A model generated the notes under the pieces. That model was given only the letters and a program-made list of their open reading frames with translations, did not search any database and was not told where the DNA came from. Both the position numbers and the translations under genes were made by a program. A DNA stretch of 64,000 nt from CAVXFB01 sp963760935 (GTDB lineage Bacteria; Planctomycetota; Planctomycetia; Pirellulales; Thermoguttaceae), in NCBI GenBank assembly GCA_963760935.1, contig CAVXFB010000008.1:248001-312000 (forward strand), in the 5' to 3' direction. Shown here piece by piece: positions 8,261 through 16,809 of the stretch (position 1 is the stretch's first letter; every line of letters starts with the position of its first letter).

Positions 8261-9970
8261 TCAGTCTAATCTGCCTTCCTTCGGTGTCAAGACGCGGCGA
8301 GAGGCCCGTTTCTGTCGGCGACGGGCTTGAGCCTCGCGGGATTCTTCTTCGCGTTGCTCAAGTCGATGTTCAGGATGGGTGGCAACCCAGCGATCCGGCA
8401 GAAGCGATTCCAGGGTGGTGGTATCGCCAGCAGCGATGGCCGCAATCCGACGTAGCACGTCGGTCAGATACGGCCAAACGTCCACGCAGTTCCGCCGGGC
8501 ACTCTGCACCAGCGTGTAGAGCGTTGCCGCCGTCTGGCCGCCATGCTCGCTTCCAAAGAACAGGTAATTTTTCCGACCGATTGCGACGGGCCGCAGAAGC
8601 CGCTCAATAACGTTGTTGTCTATTGGAATCCGCCCGTCGCCGGTGTACCTGACGAAGGCGTCCCAACGGTTCAGCACGTAGTCGATCGCCTCAGCCAGTT
8701 TCGCCGTGGGCCGCAACGTGGGCCGCACTTCATCGAAACGGGCCTTCATCCTCGTCAGGATCGGCAATGCCTCGGCCTGTCGCAACGCCCGGCGTTCGTC
8801 CACCGACATCTCTTTGGCACGGTCCTCGATGTCGTAAAGCTGCTGCGTCCAGATCATGGCCTCATGGACCAGGGGGTGACTGGTCGCCGGAATCGCTTCC
8901 TCGAAACCGCGCCGACCGTGCGCCCAGCAAGCCACGTCCACAAGGCGGCCCGCCGCCTCGCGCACGAGCGAGGTGTAGACGATGTAGCCGTCCGTTTGAA
9001 GATAACCACGATAATCGGCCAAGACTTCCCTCGGCCCATCGCGACTGCGGCTGGGCCGGAAGTCGTAGAACACGTACCGATGGTTCGCATCCCCGGCGTA
9101 ACCGCTGAGGTATCCCGTGATCGCCTTGCCGTTGCCCGGCTTGAGCATCTTGACCTCGGTTTCGTCGGCATTGATGACAACGCTGGCAAGCACCCGCTCG
9201 TGGATTAATCGTTCCAAAGGTCGCAAAGCCTGGGCCGTTCGACTCAGCAGCCCGCAGAGCAAGGCCCGCGATAGCCACCGCTTCAGCGGACCAAGCAGCA
9301 ATTCCTGCTGCCGATACGTCGGCAAGTGATGCAAGAACTTCCACGTCACCAGCCAGGCTAGGATGCTCGGCCCAAAGGGGCTTTTCTCCACGGCTTGCGG
9401 CGGTCTCTCGGTGGTCTGCATCTGGGAGCCGTCGTGGCAGTGCGAACAGCCGTAAGTAAACCGCACTTCTTCCACCACGTACAGCTTTGCCTCTTCCATC
9501 TCCGCCCGCTTCGTGACGTGGGTGCGGATGATGGTCCGCTGGGCTCCGCAGCAGCCGCAAGGCAATTCCGAGTCGGGCAGCGGGTATTCGGTTCGCCGGT
9601 GTTCCCAGAATTGCGGGAACTCGATCCTCGGCCGCCGTGGCTTTCTTCGAGTGCGAGGCGGCGGCGAATCCGTATCGGTGTCTGGTTGAGCGGTCTCCTG
9701 CTTGGCATCCAACCCTTCGACGACTTCAGGCACGAACAGTACCTTTTGATCGGGTGAGGGTGCGTACCGCTCCCGTCGTTGGCCGAACATCGCCCGCTTA
9801 AAGAATCGCAGTTGTTCGGCGGCCTTCGCCAGTTGCTCCTGGTAGGCGGCGATGGCTTCCTGCTGCTGGGCGATGACGGCCTGTTGGTCCGCAGTGGTCT
9901 GCTCCAGATCACAAATCCGTTGCTGACAGGTCGCCAGTTGATCGGCAAGAGATGGACATCCTTCATCCAT
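8261..9970 (-). CDS. tnpC: IS66 family transposase TnpC
   Basis: 569 residues, full family length. Residues 10-60 form a Gln-rich coiled coil (leucine-zipper-like dimerisation region), followed by a basic segment (about 105-115) and a zinc-binding segment with CGCC near 138-141 and CSHC near 175-178. The DDE catalytic domain follows, with D269 in NADETEV, D327 in LQTDGY and E456 in DNNVIERLLRP. The C-terminus has the usual IS66 tail and a basic end. The protein performs strand cleavage and joining of the element's ends. No frameshift or stop interrupts it. It lies 64 nt after tnpB and upstream of the HEAT passenger. Confidence 0.96.
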   Translation of the reverse strand: MDEGCPSLADQLATCQQRICDLEQTTADQQAVIAQQQEAIAAYQEQLAKAAEQLRFFKRAMFGQRRERYAPSPDQKVLFVPEVVEGLDAKQETAQPDTDTDSPPPRTRRKPRRPRIEFPQFWEHRRTEYPLPDSELPCGCCGAQRTIIRTHVTKRAEMEEAKLYVVEEVRFTYGCSHCHDGSQMQTTERPPQAVEKSPFGPSILAWLVTWKFLHHLPTYRQQELLLGPLKRWLSRALLCGLLSRTAQALRPLERLIHERVLASVVINADETEVKMLKPGNGKAITGYLSGYAGDANHRYVFYDFRPSRSRDGPREVLADYRGYLQTDGYIVYTSLVREAAGRLVDVACWAHGRRGFEEAIPATSHPLVHEAMIWTQQLYDIEDRAKEMSVDERRALRQAEALPILTRMKARFDEVRPTLRPTAKLAEAIDYVLNRWDAFVRYTGDGRIPIDNNVIERLLRPVAIGRKNYLFFGSEHGGQTAATLYTLVQSARRNCVDVWPYLTDVLRRIAAIAAGDTTTLESLLPDRWVATHPEHRLEQREEESREAQARRRQKRASRRVLTPKEGRLD

Positions 9971-10034
9971 GCCCTATTAAACGTTCGCCACCGCAATTGG
10001 TTCCGTTGGTATTGAAGGTTTTTTCGAGATGGCA

Positions 10035-10409
10035 TCATGCGCGACGCCATCGCGGACGACGCCGCACACTGGCCAGGTCGATGCCTTCCAAGATCAGCGC
10101 CAATTCGCTCATTCGCATCTCGACTCCGACCGGCGAAGTGGAACCATCCTCTCGGACAGCCGGTGCAGATCGTGGCACCTCGAAGGTTCCGCCTTCCAAT
10201 CGCTTGTACCAAATGACCAGGCCGTCGCCCGCAAACCACAACACCTTCACACGGTCGCCACGCCGATTGAAGAAAAGAAACAGATCGCCTGATTCTACCT
10301 GTTGGCCTAGCTCTCGCTCCACCACTCCGACCAATCCCTCGAACGACTTTCGCATATCAGTGGGGCCGGTCTTGGCAAACACCCGAAGCGACGTGGGCAA
10401 GCTCAGCAT
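10035..10409 (-). CDS. tnpB: IS66 family accessory protein TnpB
   Basis: 124 residues, matching the usual TnpB length. I start it at the ATG at 10409 (MLSLPTSLRVFAKTGPTDMR). The family core is clear: TDMRKSFEGLVGVV, then GDLFLFFNRRGDRVKVLWFAGDGLVIWYKRLE split over the centre. TnpB (IS66 Orf2) is needed for transposition along with TnpA and TnpC, by an unknown mechanism. It starts 7 nt before tnpA ends, implying translational coupling. Not related to the RNA-guided TnpB nucleases of IS200/IS605. Confidence 0.95.
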   Translation of the reverse strand: MLSLPTSLRVFAKTGPTDMRKSFEGLVGVVERELGQQVESGDLFLFFNRRGDRVKVLWFAGDGLVIWYKRLEGGTFEVPRSAPAVREDGSTSPVGVEMRMSELALILEGIDLASVRRRPRWRRA

Positions 10410-10756
10410 CGGTGTGCCCTTCGCGCTGGTCGGGCCGCTAGAGCAGCGACCACCACACCGACTGTCTGCGCTTCGCAGCCCTGGACCCGCAGCATGACGC
10501 CGTCGGGCCACTCGACTTCGAGCTTGGCCGCACCAATCGGCACGGCATCGACGACCTGGACTGGAAGGAGGGCCTGCGTCGCCCGCTGCCCGGCTTCGCG
10601 CCGGGGCCGCCGCAATCGCCGCTTCCCAGCATGAAACGTGGCCGGGGCCAACTTCTCCTTGGAGCAGAACCCAACGATGCTCTGCCCGCTGGTCTCCTGA
10701 CGCTCAATCACTTCCCGCCAATACCGCTGCCGGTCCCCGCTCGTGACCCTCGCCAT
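10403..10756 (-). CDS. tnpA: IS66 family DNA-binding accessory protein TnpA
   Basis: 117 residues starting at the ATG at 10756. The N-terminal part (RQRYWREVIERQETSGQSIVGFCSKEKLAPATF, spread over residues 9-42) is the helix-turn-helix region typical of IS66 TnpA, thought to recognise the element's ends. A proline and arginine-rich linker and a beta-rich C-terminus (KLEVEWPDGVMLRV) complete the family pattern. It is the promoter-proximal gene, 68 bp inside the right inverted repeat, so the 10757-10844 segment probably holds the element's promoter. Confidence 0.94.
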   Translation of the reverse strand: MARVTSGDRQRYWREVIERQETSGQSIVGFCSKEKLAPATFHAGKRRLRRPRREAGQRATQALLPVQVVDAVPIGAAKLEVEWPDGVMLRVQGCEAQTVGVVVAALAARPARRAHRC

Positions 10757-10823
10757 CGCCTGATCCTCCGAATGCCTTGGCTGAATCGTACCCAGGCATC
10801 CAGCCTACCACGGCCCGCAAGGC

Positions 10824-10844
10824 TGGCGATTTATTGACGCTTAC
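10824..10844. repeat. Right terminal inverted repeat of IS66 element
   Basis: Read on the minus strand it begins GTAAGCGTCAA and ends ATCGCCA, pairing with 7401-7421. Confidence 0.92.
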
Positions 10845-10852
10845 GTTGCAAC
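10845..10852. repeat. Right target-site duplication of the IS66 element
   Basis: GTTGCAAC, the same octamer as at 7393-7400. Confidence 0.9.
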
Positions 10853-11370
10853 TGGCATCATGAGAGCCGTTAGCGGAGGGAACCGCCATTAGCGGCATGC
10901 AAGCCGTGCCTGAGGTCACGAGTGTATGCCTTCGATTACGCGATAGCCAGACCAAGACCTTGGCCGATTTGGCGGCTGTCGCCATTCATGTGGGCCGGGC
11001 CCAGCCTCTCGGAAATTGACTGGCGATTGGCCGAGGCTCGCAACATTGCCGCCGCGCTGGCTCTTTCGACATCGCAAAGCCTGGAGGAAGCGACCGCTCT
11101 TGGTTATCTTCGACTGGACTGAAGTGCGTTCGGTTCATACGTTGACGGCTGCGGCGATCAGGCGGCGTGGGATTGTGGCAGCAGCAGCGGCCCCATCCCC
11201 ACTGGACGTTGCGTTTGCAGGCTCTGGCTAAACCGGTGAATTGACGACCCGCCGTGGAAAGGTAGAATGCGCGTTGACGCTCGACAGGCGGACTGCGAGA
11301 ACGAGGCAGTGCACCGTTAAGACGGAGCGCGCTGCAAGAATCCGGACCAACCCCGTTAATAGTAATAGAC
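10853..11370. other. Intergenic region without recognised gene
   Basis: 518 bp between the IS66 element and the AI-2E transporter. Short frames occur on both strands, but none has protein-like composition or a good ribosome-binding site. I see no RNA gene or repeat. Confidence 0.5.
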
Positions 11371-12495
11371 ATGCCTAGGATCGTCTCGCTGGCGGCGCTG
11401 GTCATCATTCTGCTGCTGATGGCCGTTCTGTTTTTTGAGGTGATGGCCGACTTCTGGCTGCCGCTGTTTCTGGCCCTGCTGCTGGTCGTGATGTTTCGGC
11501 CGTTGTATCGCTGGATGACCGGCCGATGTCGTGGCCATGCGCGGATCGCGGCGGCACTGACGACCGCCCTGATCTTGCTCATTGTGTTGATGCCGCTGTT
11601 GGCGCTCCTGTTCGAGGCGGGCTACGAGACGCAGTCGCTATATCAGGCTGCTACAGCGAATCCGGAGACGCTTGTACCGACCAAAAATGTGGACGGGCGA
11701 ATGCCGCCGGCCGACATCAGCCAGTTGCCAGCGTGGAGCAGTGCGAAGTTGGCAGAGTTGGGCAGTCGCCTGGGCGTCAGCGTTGATCGCAAGGAACTGG
11801 AAAAGAGCATCAACGACAGCGTGCGCGATTTTTTTGGGCCGATGGCCCTGTGGACAACGCAATTTCTCGGCCAGCTCTTGCTTGGCCTGATCATCATGAT
11901 TGTCGCGGTTTACTACTTTTTCGCCGATGGGCCGGGCATGGTGCGTGCGACCATGCGGCTGTCTCCGCTGGAAGGGCCTCGCACGCAGGAACTAATCGAT
12001 CAATTTGACGACATTACCCGGTCCATTGTATCGGCTACGCTCTTGGCGGCCTTTGTGCAGGGCCTATTTACGGGCGTTGGCTTTTACGTGGCCGGCGTGG
12101 GCTCGGTCTTCTTGTTGTCGGCCTTGACGATGCTCATGAATTTAGTGCCGCTGGTTGGCGGTGCGATCATTTGGGTTCCGGTATGCGTGTGGATGTACGC
12201 CGCCGAAGGGCGCACTATGGCAGCCGTACTCTTGGCTATTTGGTGTACGGCCGTCGTAACGGCTGTCGATTATTCGATTCGCCCCCTGTTGCTACAGGGT
12301 CGCTCAAATTTGCATCCGCTCTTGGCGCTGTTGAGCGTCCTCGGCGGCATGCACGCTATGGGGCCGATCGGAATCCTCGTCGGGCCGATGGTTGTCGCAT
12401 TCTTGCAGACGCTGGTCAACATGGTTCACACCGAGTTGAACACCTTGGCCAGGTCGACAGGGGAGCCGGCCAGCAGAACAAAGACGCTGCCTTGA
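11371..12495 (+). CDS. AI-2E family transporter
   Basis: 374 residues with about seven to eight membrane segments: two near the N-terminus (residues 5-45), one at 63-85, then a soluble helical loop (90-155) and a C-terminal bundle. The C-terminal region has the family hallmark segments FVQGLFTGVGFYVAGV, LVPLVGGAIIWVP and GPIGILVGPMVVAFLQT. The family includes E. coli TqsA and Na+/H+ antiporter-like members, so the cargo cannot be inferred from family alone. The ATG at 11371 has no strong ribosome-binding site. It precedes a run of transport genes on the same strand but is separated from the next by 81 bp. Confidence 0.9.
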   Translation: MPRIVSLAALVIILLLMAVLFFEVMADFWLPLFLALLLVVMFRPLYRWMTGRCRGHARIAAALTTALILLIVLMPLLALLFEAGYETQSLYQAATANPETLVPTKNVDGRMPPADISQLPAWSSAKLAELGSRLGVSVDRKELEKSINDSVRDFFGPMALWTTQFLGQLLLGLIIMIVAVYYFFADGPGMVRATMRLSPLEGPRTQELIDQFDDITRSIVSATLLAAFVQGLFTGVGFYVAGVGSVFLLSALTMLMNLVPLVGGAIIWVPVCVWMYAAEGRTMAAVLLAIWCTAVVTAVDYSIRPLLLQGRSNLHPLLALLSVLGGMHAMGPIGILVGPMVVAFLQTLVNMVHTELNTLARSTGEPASRTKTLP

Positions 12496-12576
12496 AGGCT
12501 ATACGCGCCGACCCATTTATTCTCTAGAATAGGGACTCCCGACCCCTTCATTCCTTAATTCAGGAAGGTATTCGAC

Positions 12577-14358
12577 ATGGCGATCCTCTTTGCAGTGACC
12601 GGACTCAGCGGCCCCGACTATTTCATGCTGATCGGCTACTTCGCACTGATGGTTGGCATCGGCGTTTACTTCTACCGCTATATGCGCGGAATGAAGGCAT
12701 TTTTTACGGGCGGAAGCCAGATTCCCTGGTGGCTCGCCGGTGTGTCATTCTACATGTCCAGCTTTCGCGCTTACGCGTTCGTGGTCTTCTCCGGCCTGTG
12801 CTTCACATTCGGCTGGGTAGGCATCACGTTGTTCTGGGTCTCGGTGCCTGCCACTTTGTTTAGCGTGATGTTGTTTTCCTCGCTGTGGCGGCGTGCAAGG
12901 ACCGTCAGTCCCGTGGAGTTTCTCGAAGCCCGATACAGTGGCCCGATCCGCCAGATCTTTGCGTGGGGCGGCCTGCCGACGGGCCTGATCGATGACAGCC
13001 TGAAACTCGTGGCGACGGCTACGATCATGAACGTCGGGCTCGGTATTCCGATCGAATGGATGATTGTCGCCTGTGGCATCATCATTATTTCCTACTGTTT
13101 CATGGGAGGCCTTTGGGCCGTCACCGTCACGGATTTCGTGCAATTCGCCATTCTGGCCATCGCAGTGCTGGCTATCTTTCCGCTGGCCATTGCCAAAGCC
13201 GGCGGCTTGACCGGTTTCGCGGCATACGCCCCCACGGGCGTTTCGGATTTCGTCAACGAGAAATACAATTGGTTCTACCTCTTGATGTTACTCGGCATGT
13301 ACTGTGTGGCATGGAGCAGCAGCAACTGGCACCTCATCCAGAAGTATTTTTGTGTGGCCACCGAAAAGGATGCCAAGAAGGTCGGATTGCTCGTGATGGC
13401 TTTGTACATCGTTGGGCCGCCGCTGATCCTGATCCCGGCTATCGCGGCCCGATACTTCCTGCCTGCCGAGACCGTCGAGATGTTGTCGACCAGGAGCCGG
13501 GAGGTGTACCCGCAGATTTGCATCGCACTATTGCCGGTGGGGATGTTGGGGCTGGTAATCGCCGCAATGTTTTCTTCCACAATGGGCAATCTCAGCAGCC
13601 ATTTCAACGTGTGGGCCAGCGTGCTTACGAATGACGTTTATCGACGGCTTTTCCGGCCTCATGCCGGCGACAGGGAGTTGGTGGCGGTAGGTCGTGGCAT
13701 GACGCTGTTGGTCGGCATTTTGACGGTGGGCGCCGCGTTACTGCTTCGTAAGGCCAGCGCCGACGACCTATTCGGCTATATGGTGCTGCTGTTTCGCGCC
13801 TTCGTCCCGCCGTTTGGAATCCCGATGCTCTTAGGACTCGTCTCGCGGCGGGTCAACACGATGAGCGTCTACGCGGCAATCGTCGGCTGTGCGGTTGTGG
13901 ATGTCATCATGTTCACCATGTTGGATCGCAGCGGTAATACTTTTGGCGTGGCCTGGCAGCTTCCATCGGTCGTCTTTGGCGTGTCGACGGTGCTGACGCT
14001 GTCGCTCACGTTTGGCGTCAGCGCTTTGTTCCCGACGGGCGAAGCGGAGCGTCGCCGTGTCGAGGCGTTCCACAAGCGATTGGCCACGCCGATTGGCGGT
14101 CTCCCCGAAGATCGCCCCGCCGACGCCGTCGGCGCCCAACCGATGTCGCCATTCCGTATCGTCGGCATTTGCATCTCATGCATGGGTGCGATGATGCTGG
14201 GCATCACGCCGTGGATTGACAAAGGCACGGCCGCCGCGATCAACGCAGTGTTGGGAACCGGGTTGCTTGTCCTCGGCGTGCTGATGGCGTGGGCCAGCAT
14301 AAGAGCTCAACACAGAGCTGAGGAACGGCTGGCCGCTTCGGCACGCGACACCGATTGA
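12577..14358 (+). CDS. Sodium/solute symporter (SSS family)
   Basis: 593 residues with roughly 14 hydrophobic segments. The ATG at 12577 follows CAGGAAGGT at good spacing. Typical SSS features are the first helix GPDYFMLIGYFALMVGIGVY, the FFTGGSQIPWWLAGVSFYMS segment after helix 1 (the conserved GG and WW region around the Na+ site), and LYIVGPPLILIPAIAARYF later. Members use the sodium gradient to import sugars, amino acids, vitamins or sialic acids. The substrate is not evident. The two C-terminal membrane helices after residue 520 are an extension seen in planctomycete members. Downstream genes on the same strand encode an MFS transporter and a DUF1080 protein. Confidence 0.9.
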   Translation: MAILFAVTGLSGPDYFMLIGYFALMVGIGVYFYRYMRGMKAFFTGGSQIPWWLAGVSFYMSSFRAYAFVVFSGLCFTFGWVGITLFWVSVPATLFSVMLFSSLWRRARTVSPVEFLEARYSGPIRQIFAWGGLPTGLIDDSLKLVATATIMNVGLGIPIEWMIVACGIIIISYCFMGGLWAVTVTDFVQFAILAIAVLAIFPLAIAKAGGLTGFAAYAPTGVSDFVNEKYNWFYLLMLLGMYCVAWSSSNWHLIQKYFCVATEKDAKKVGLLVMALYIVGPPLILIPAIAARYFLPAETVEMLSTRSREVYPQICIALLPVGMLGLVIAAMFSSTMGNLSSHFNVWASVLTNDVYRRLFRPHAGDRELVAVGRGMTLLVGILTVGAALLLRKASADDLFGYMVLLFRAFVPPFGIPMLLGLVSRRVNTMSVYAAIVGCAVVDVIMFTMLDRSGNTFGVAWQLPSVVFGVSTVLTLSLTFGVSALFPTGEAERRRVEAFHKRLATPIGGLPEDRPADAVGAQPMSPFRIVGICISCMGAMMLGITPWIDKGTAAAINAVLGTGLLVLGVLMAWASIRAQHRAEERLAASARDTD

Positions 14359-14544
14359 CGACCCGCTCGTCAATGCGGCTCGAAGTACGGCAGTCGGACA
14401 TATCTGGCGCAAGAGACCGCCGGCTTTACGTCGCGCCGTGGACCGTTGCCCTTAGGTGGCGACTCCGTTATACTGGGCGGCATTCATTGCCGACGGTGAC
14501 AGTCGCCGGCGATACGGCAACATCAACTTTTCGGGTGCGACATC

Positions 14545-15924
14545 ATGAGTGATACGAAATCGTTGACCCGCGCTCAGTGGTTCACGTTGGCGGCAGCCTT
14601 TTTGGCGTGGATGTTCGACGGGGTGGAGATGGGGCTCTTTCCCTTGGTCGCACGGCCCGCCTTGCAGGAGCTGTTGGGCGTCAGCGGCGAGGCGCAGGTC
14701 GCCACGTGGTTCAGCCGGATCATGGCCTGTTTCCTCGTGGGCGCGGCGATTGGCGGCCTTTCGTTCGGATGGGTCGGCGACAAGATCGGCCGTGTGCGCG
14801 GACTGGTGTCGTGCATGCTGATGTTCTCGGCGTTTACCGGGGCCTGTTACTTCGCCATGGCTCCCTGGCAAATCGGCCTTTTTCTGTTCATGGCCGCACT
14901 GGGTATGGGGGGCGCGTGGTCGCTGGCGGTTGCCTTGGTGATGGAGTGTTGGCCCGAGCGTCACCGCCCCAAGCTGGCCGGTTTGATAGGGGCGGCCGCC
15001 AACTTTGGCTTCCTGTTCATCGCCGTCGTGGCCATGACGCGGAACGTCACCATCACCGATTGGCGATGGATGATGCTCGTCGGCGCGAGCCCGGCTTTGT
15101 TGGCGCTGTTGATCATCTTCGTCGTGCCGGAGTCGGAGCTCTGGAAGGCGTCGGTGAAGAAACCCGGCCGCAGTCCCGTCATTGAAATCTTTAGCGGCCC
15201 TCTTCGGCGGAAAACGTTGCTGGCCCTGGCCTTTGCCGGCATTCCGCTCATTGGCACGTGGGCCGCCGTTTCGGCCTATATCCCGAACTGGGCCAGTCAA
15301 ATCCGCGAGCTGGAAGTCGGCAAGGCTAGACTCCAGAAATTGCTGCCGGAGAAACTCACAGAATTTGAAGCGGCCACGAACCCCAAGGAGCAAGACGAAC
15401 TGCTCAAATCCTGGCTCGGCGTCGAGCAAGTCGTCGAGCTGAGGAGTCAGAGCTCTCGCGCCAAGGCGAAGGTTCAGGTGTTCATGGCGATCGGCGCCAT
15501 CATCGGCTGCTTCGCGGCCTCGACGCTGGGCCGAATCTTCGGCCGTCGGCCGGCGTACTTCACGCTTTGCCTGATGTCGTTGATTTCCTGCGCCTACCTC
15601 TTCAGATATCTGCCTCCGGTATTCAACGTGCAGTTCTTGATCACGGCGGGAATTGTCGGCGGCATTACGGCCGCCTTTTATGGCTGGCTGCCGCTGTATC
15701 TGCCCGAGCTGTTTCCCACGCGGGTTCGGGCGACGGGCCAAGGACTTTGCTTCAATTTCGGACGTATCCTGGCCGCCTTGGGAACCCTCTACCTCGGTCA
15801 GTTGGTTGGGTACTACGGCGGCGATTGGGGGCGTGCCATGGGCACGATAACATTGGTCTATCTGGTGGGTATGGTATTGATTTGGTTCGCGCCCGAGACC
15901 AAGGGCAAACCGCTGCCCGAGTGA
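14545..15924 (+). CDS. MFS transporter with coiled-coil insertion
   Basis: 459 residues, twelve predicted membrane segments. Family signatures: FLAWMFDGVEMGLFPLV in helix 1, the GWVGDKIGRVRG loop between helices 2 and 3, and VPESELW after helix 6. It resembles the sugar/aromatic-acid-transporter branch. Between helices 7 and 8 there is a charged stretch of about 55 residues (roughly 252-308) rich in Glu, Lys and Leu that looks like a helical hairpin and is absent from most MFS proteins. The second half has LGRIFGRRPAYF and GLPLYLPELFPTRVRATG-like motifs. It lies 28 bp upstream of the DUF1080 gene, which suggests co-expression. Confidence 0.9.
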   Translation: MSDTKSLTRAQWFTLAAAFLAWMFDGVEMGLFPLVARPALQELLGVSGEAQVATWFSRIMACFLVGAAIGGLSFGWVGDKIGRVRGLVSCMLMFSAFTGACYFAMAPWQIGLFLFMAALGMGGAWSLAVALVMECWPERHRPKLAGLIGAAANFGFLFIAVVAMTRNVTITDWRWMMLVGASPALLALLIIFVVPESELWKASVKKPGRSPVIEIFSGPLRRKTLLALAFAGIPLIGTWAAVSAYIPNWASQIRELEVGKARLQKLLPEKLTEFEAATNPKEQDELLKSWLGVEQVVELRSQSSRAKAKVQVFMAIGAIIGCFAASTLGRIFGRRPAYFTLCLMSLISCAYLFRYLPPVFNVQFLITAGIVGGITAAFYGWLPLYLPELFPTRVRATGQGLCFNFGRILAALGTLYLGQLVGYYGGDWGRAMGTITLVYLVGMVLIWFAPETKGKPLPE

Positions 15925-15952
15925 CGTCACGGCGCGATGTCGGAGGCTGCCG

Positions 15953-16720
15953 ATGAATTATTCCCGCCCGTGGATGTATGGCGGCTTGGCAGCGATGGCG
16001 GCGGGCGCCGCGCTGCTATGGCTGCAAGGCCCGGAGCCTCGCGCGTTGGCCGAGCCGCCGAAAGCCGCCACGCCGTCGACCAAAGGCCAAACGAAAACGG
16101 TGGCCGCCGACCCTTACCAGTGGAAGAGCCTTTTCGACGGCAAATTGCTCACCGGTTGGAAGGCGCCGCAGTTCGGTGGTGAAGGAAAGGTCTACGTCAA
16201 GGACGGGGCGATCGTCATGGACACGGGCGCCATGATGACGGGCATCACGTGGACCGGCGCAGTAATTCGCAATAATTACGAGCTGACGTTGGAGGGCATG
16301 CGTCTCGACGGCGTCGACTTTTTCTGCACTACTACGTTCCCCGTCGGCAAGGACTACTGCTCGTTTGTGGTCGGCGGCTGGGGCGGGATAGTCGTTGGCC
16401 TGTCGAGCGTCGACTATAACGACGCCTCAGAGAACGCGACTACGCGAACGATGGAGTTCAAGGACAAACGCTGGTACAAGATTCGTATCCGCGTTTCGGA
16501 TGCCGCCATCGAGGCGTGGATCGACAACGAGAAGATGGTGGAGCAGCCGCGGGAAGGACACAAGTTCACGATCCGCTTGGAGGTCGATGAGTGTCGACCG
16601 TTGGGCGTCTGCACGTGGTGTACGAAGGGTGCCGTCCGCAATCTCCGCGTCCGAGCGCTCCGGCCCGATGAGGTCAAGACGATCGCCGTCCAGATCAAGG
16701 CGGCCGAGAAGAACGAGTAG
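15953..16720 (+). CDS. Secreted 3-keto-disaccharide hydrolase (DUF1080) domain protein
   Basis: 255 residues. The ATG at 15953 follows GGAGGCTGCCG. A signal-anchor or signal peptide covers residues 8-30, then a short Pro/Thr linker. The DUF1080 jelly-roll domain (about 55-240) starts with the hallmark WKSLFDGKLLTGWKAP and contains VKDGAIVMDTG and RWYKIRIRVSDAAIEAWIDNE. DUF1080 proteins are concanavalin-like beta-sandwiches abundant in planctomycetes; some hydrolyse 3-keto-glycosides, others only bind sugars. It is one of the few genes here that points to polysaccharide or glycoside use, and it follows an MFS transporter by 28 bp. Confidence 0.87.
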   Translation: MNYSRPWMYGGLAAMAAGAALLWLQGPEPRALAEPPKAATPSTKGQTKTVAADPYQWKSLFDGKLLTGWKAPQFGGEGKVYVKDGAIVMDTGAMMTGITWTGAVIRNNYELTLEGMRLDGVDFFCTTTFPVGKDYCSFVVGGWGGIVVGLSSVDYNDASENATTRTMEFKDKRWYKIRIRVSDAAIEAWIDNEKMVEQPREGHKFTIRLEVDECRPLGVCTWCTKGAVRNLRVRALRPDEVKTIAVQIKAAEKNE

Positions 16721-16809
16721 GAGCCGTCCGGTGCAGAAGGGTGGCACGCTCCATAACCCTTGAAGATTCGCCGAGCCGTTCATAGAATCATGCCAGCGAC
16801 ACTTGCCCC

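Larger units (their letters stand above)
7401..10844 (-). mobile_element. Complete IS66-family insertion sequence with HEAT-repeat passenger gene
   Basis: The element is 3444 bp. Its ends are 21-bp inverted repeats matching at 19 of 21 positions and beginning GTAAGCGTCAA, with the GTAA terminus expected for IS66. The sequence GTTGCAAC occurs immediately outside both ends (7393-7400 and 10845-10852), which is the 8-bp target duplication typical of this family. From right to left it carries tnpA, tnpB, tnpC and then a 241-aa HEAT-repeat gene ending 35 bp from the left terminus. A plain three-gene IS66 is about 2.5 kb, so the passenger accounts for the extra length. All three transposition genes are intact and the repeats are nearly perfect, suggesting recent insertion. 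The target looks intergenic. Confidence 0.93.

Noticed and set aside
10035..10409. Possible RNA-guided TnpB (IS200/IS605-type) nuclease because of the name tnpB
   Set aside because: The sequence is the short IS66 Orf2 protein with no RuvC motifs; the shared name is accidental.
10704..10985. 93-aa minus-strand frame crossing the right end of the IS66 element
   Set aside because: It exists only because the insertion joins element and flank. Removing the element gives an ORF of about 80 residues with no sign of being a real gene, so I do not claim that the insertion broke a gene.
14452..15930. A 492-residue open frame on the minus strand opposite the MFS gene
   Set aside because: Exact antisense shadow of a gene with clear MFS motifs; very His/Gln/Arg-rich.
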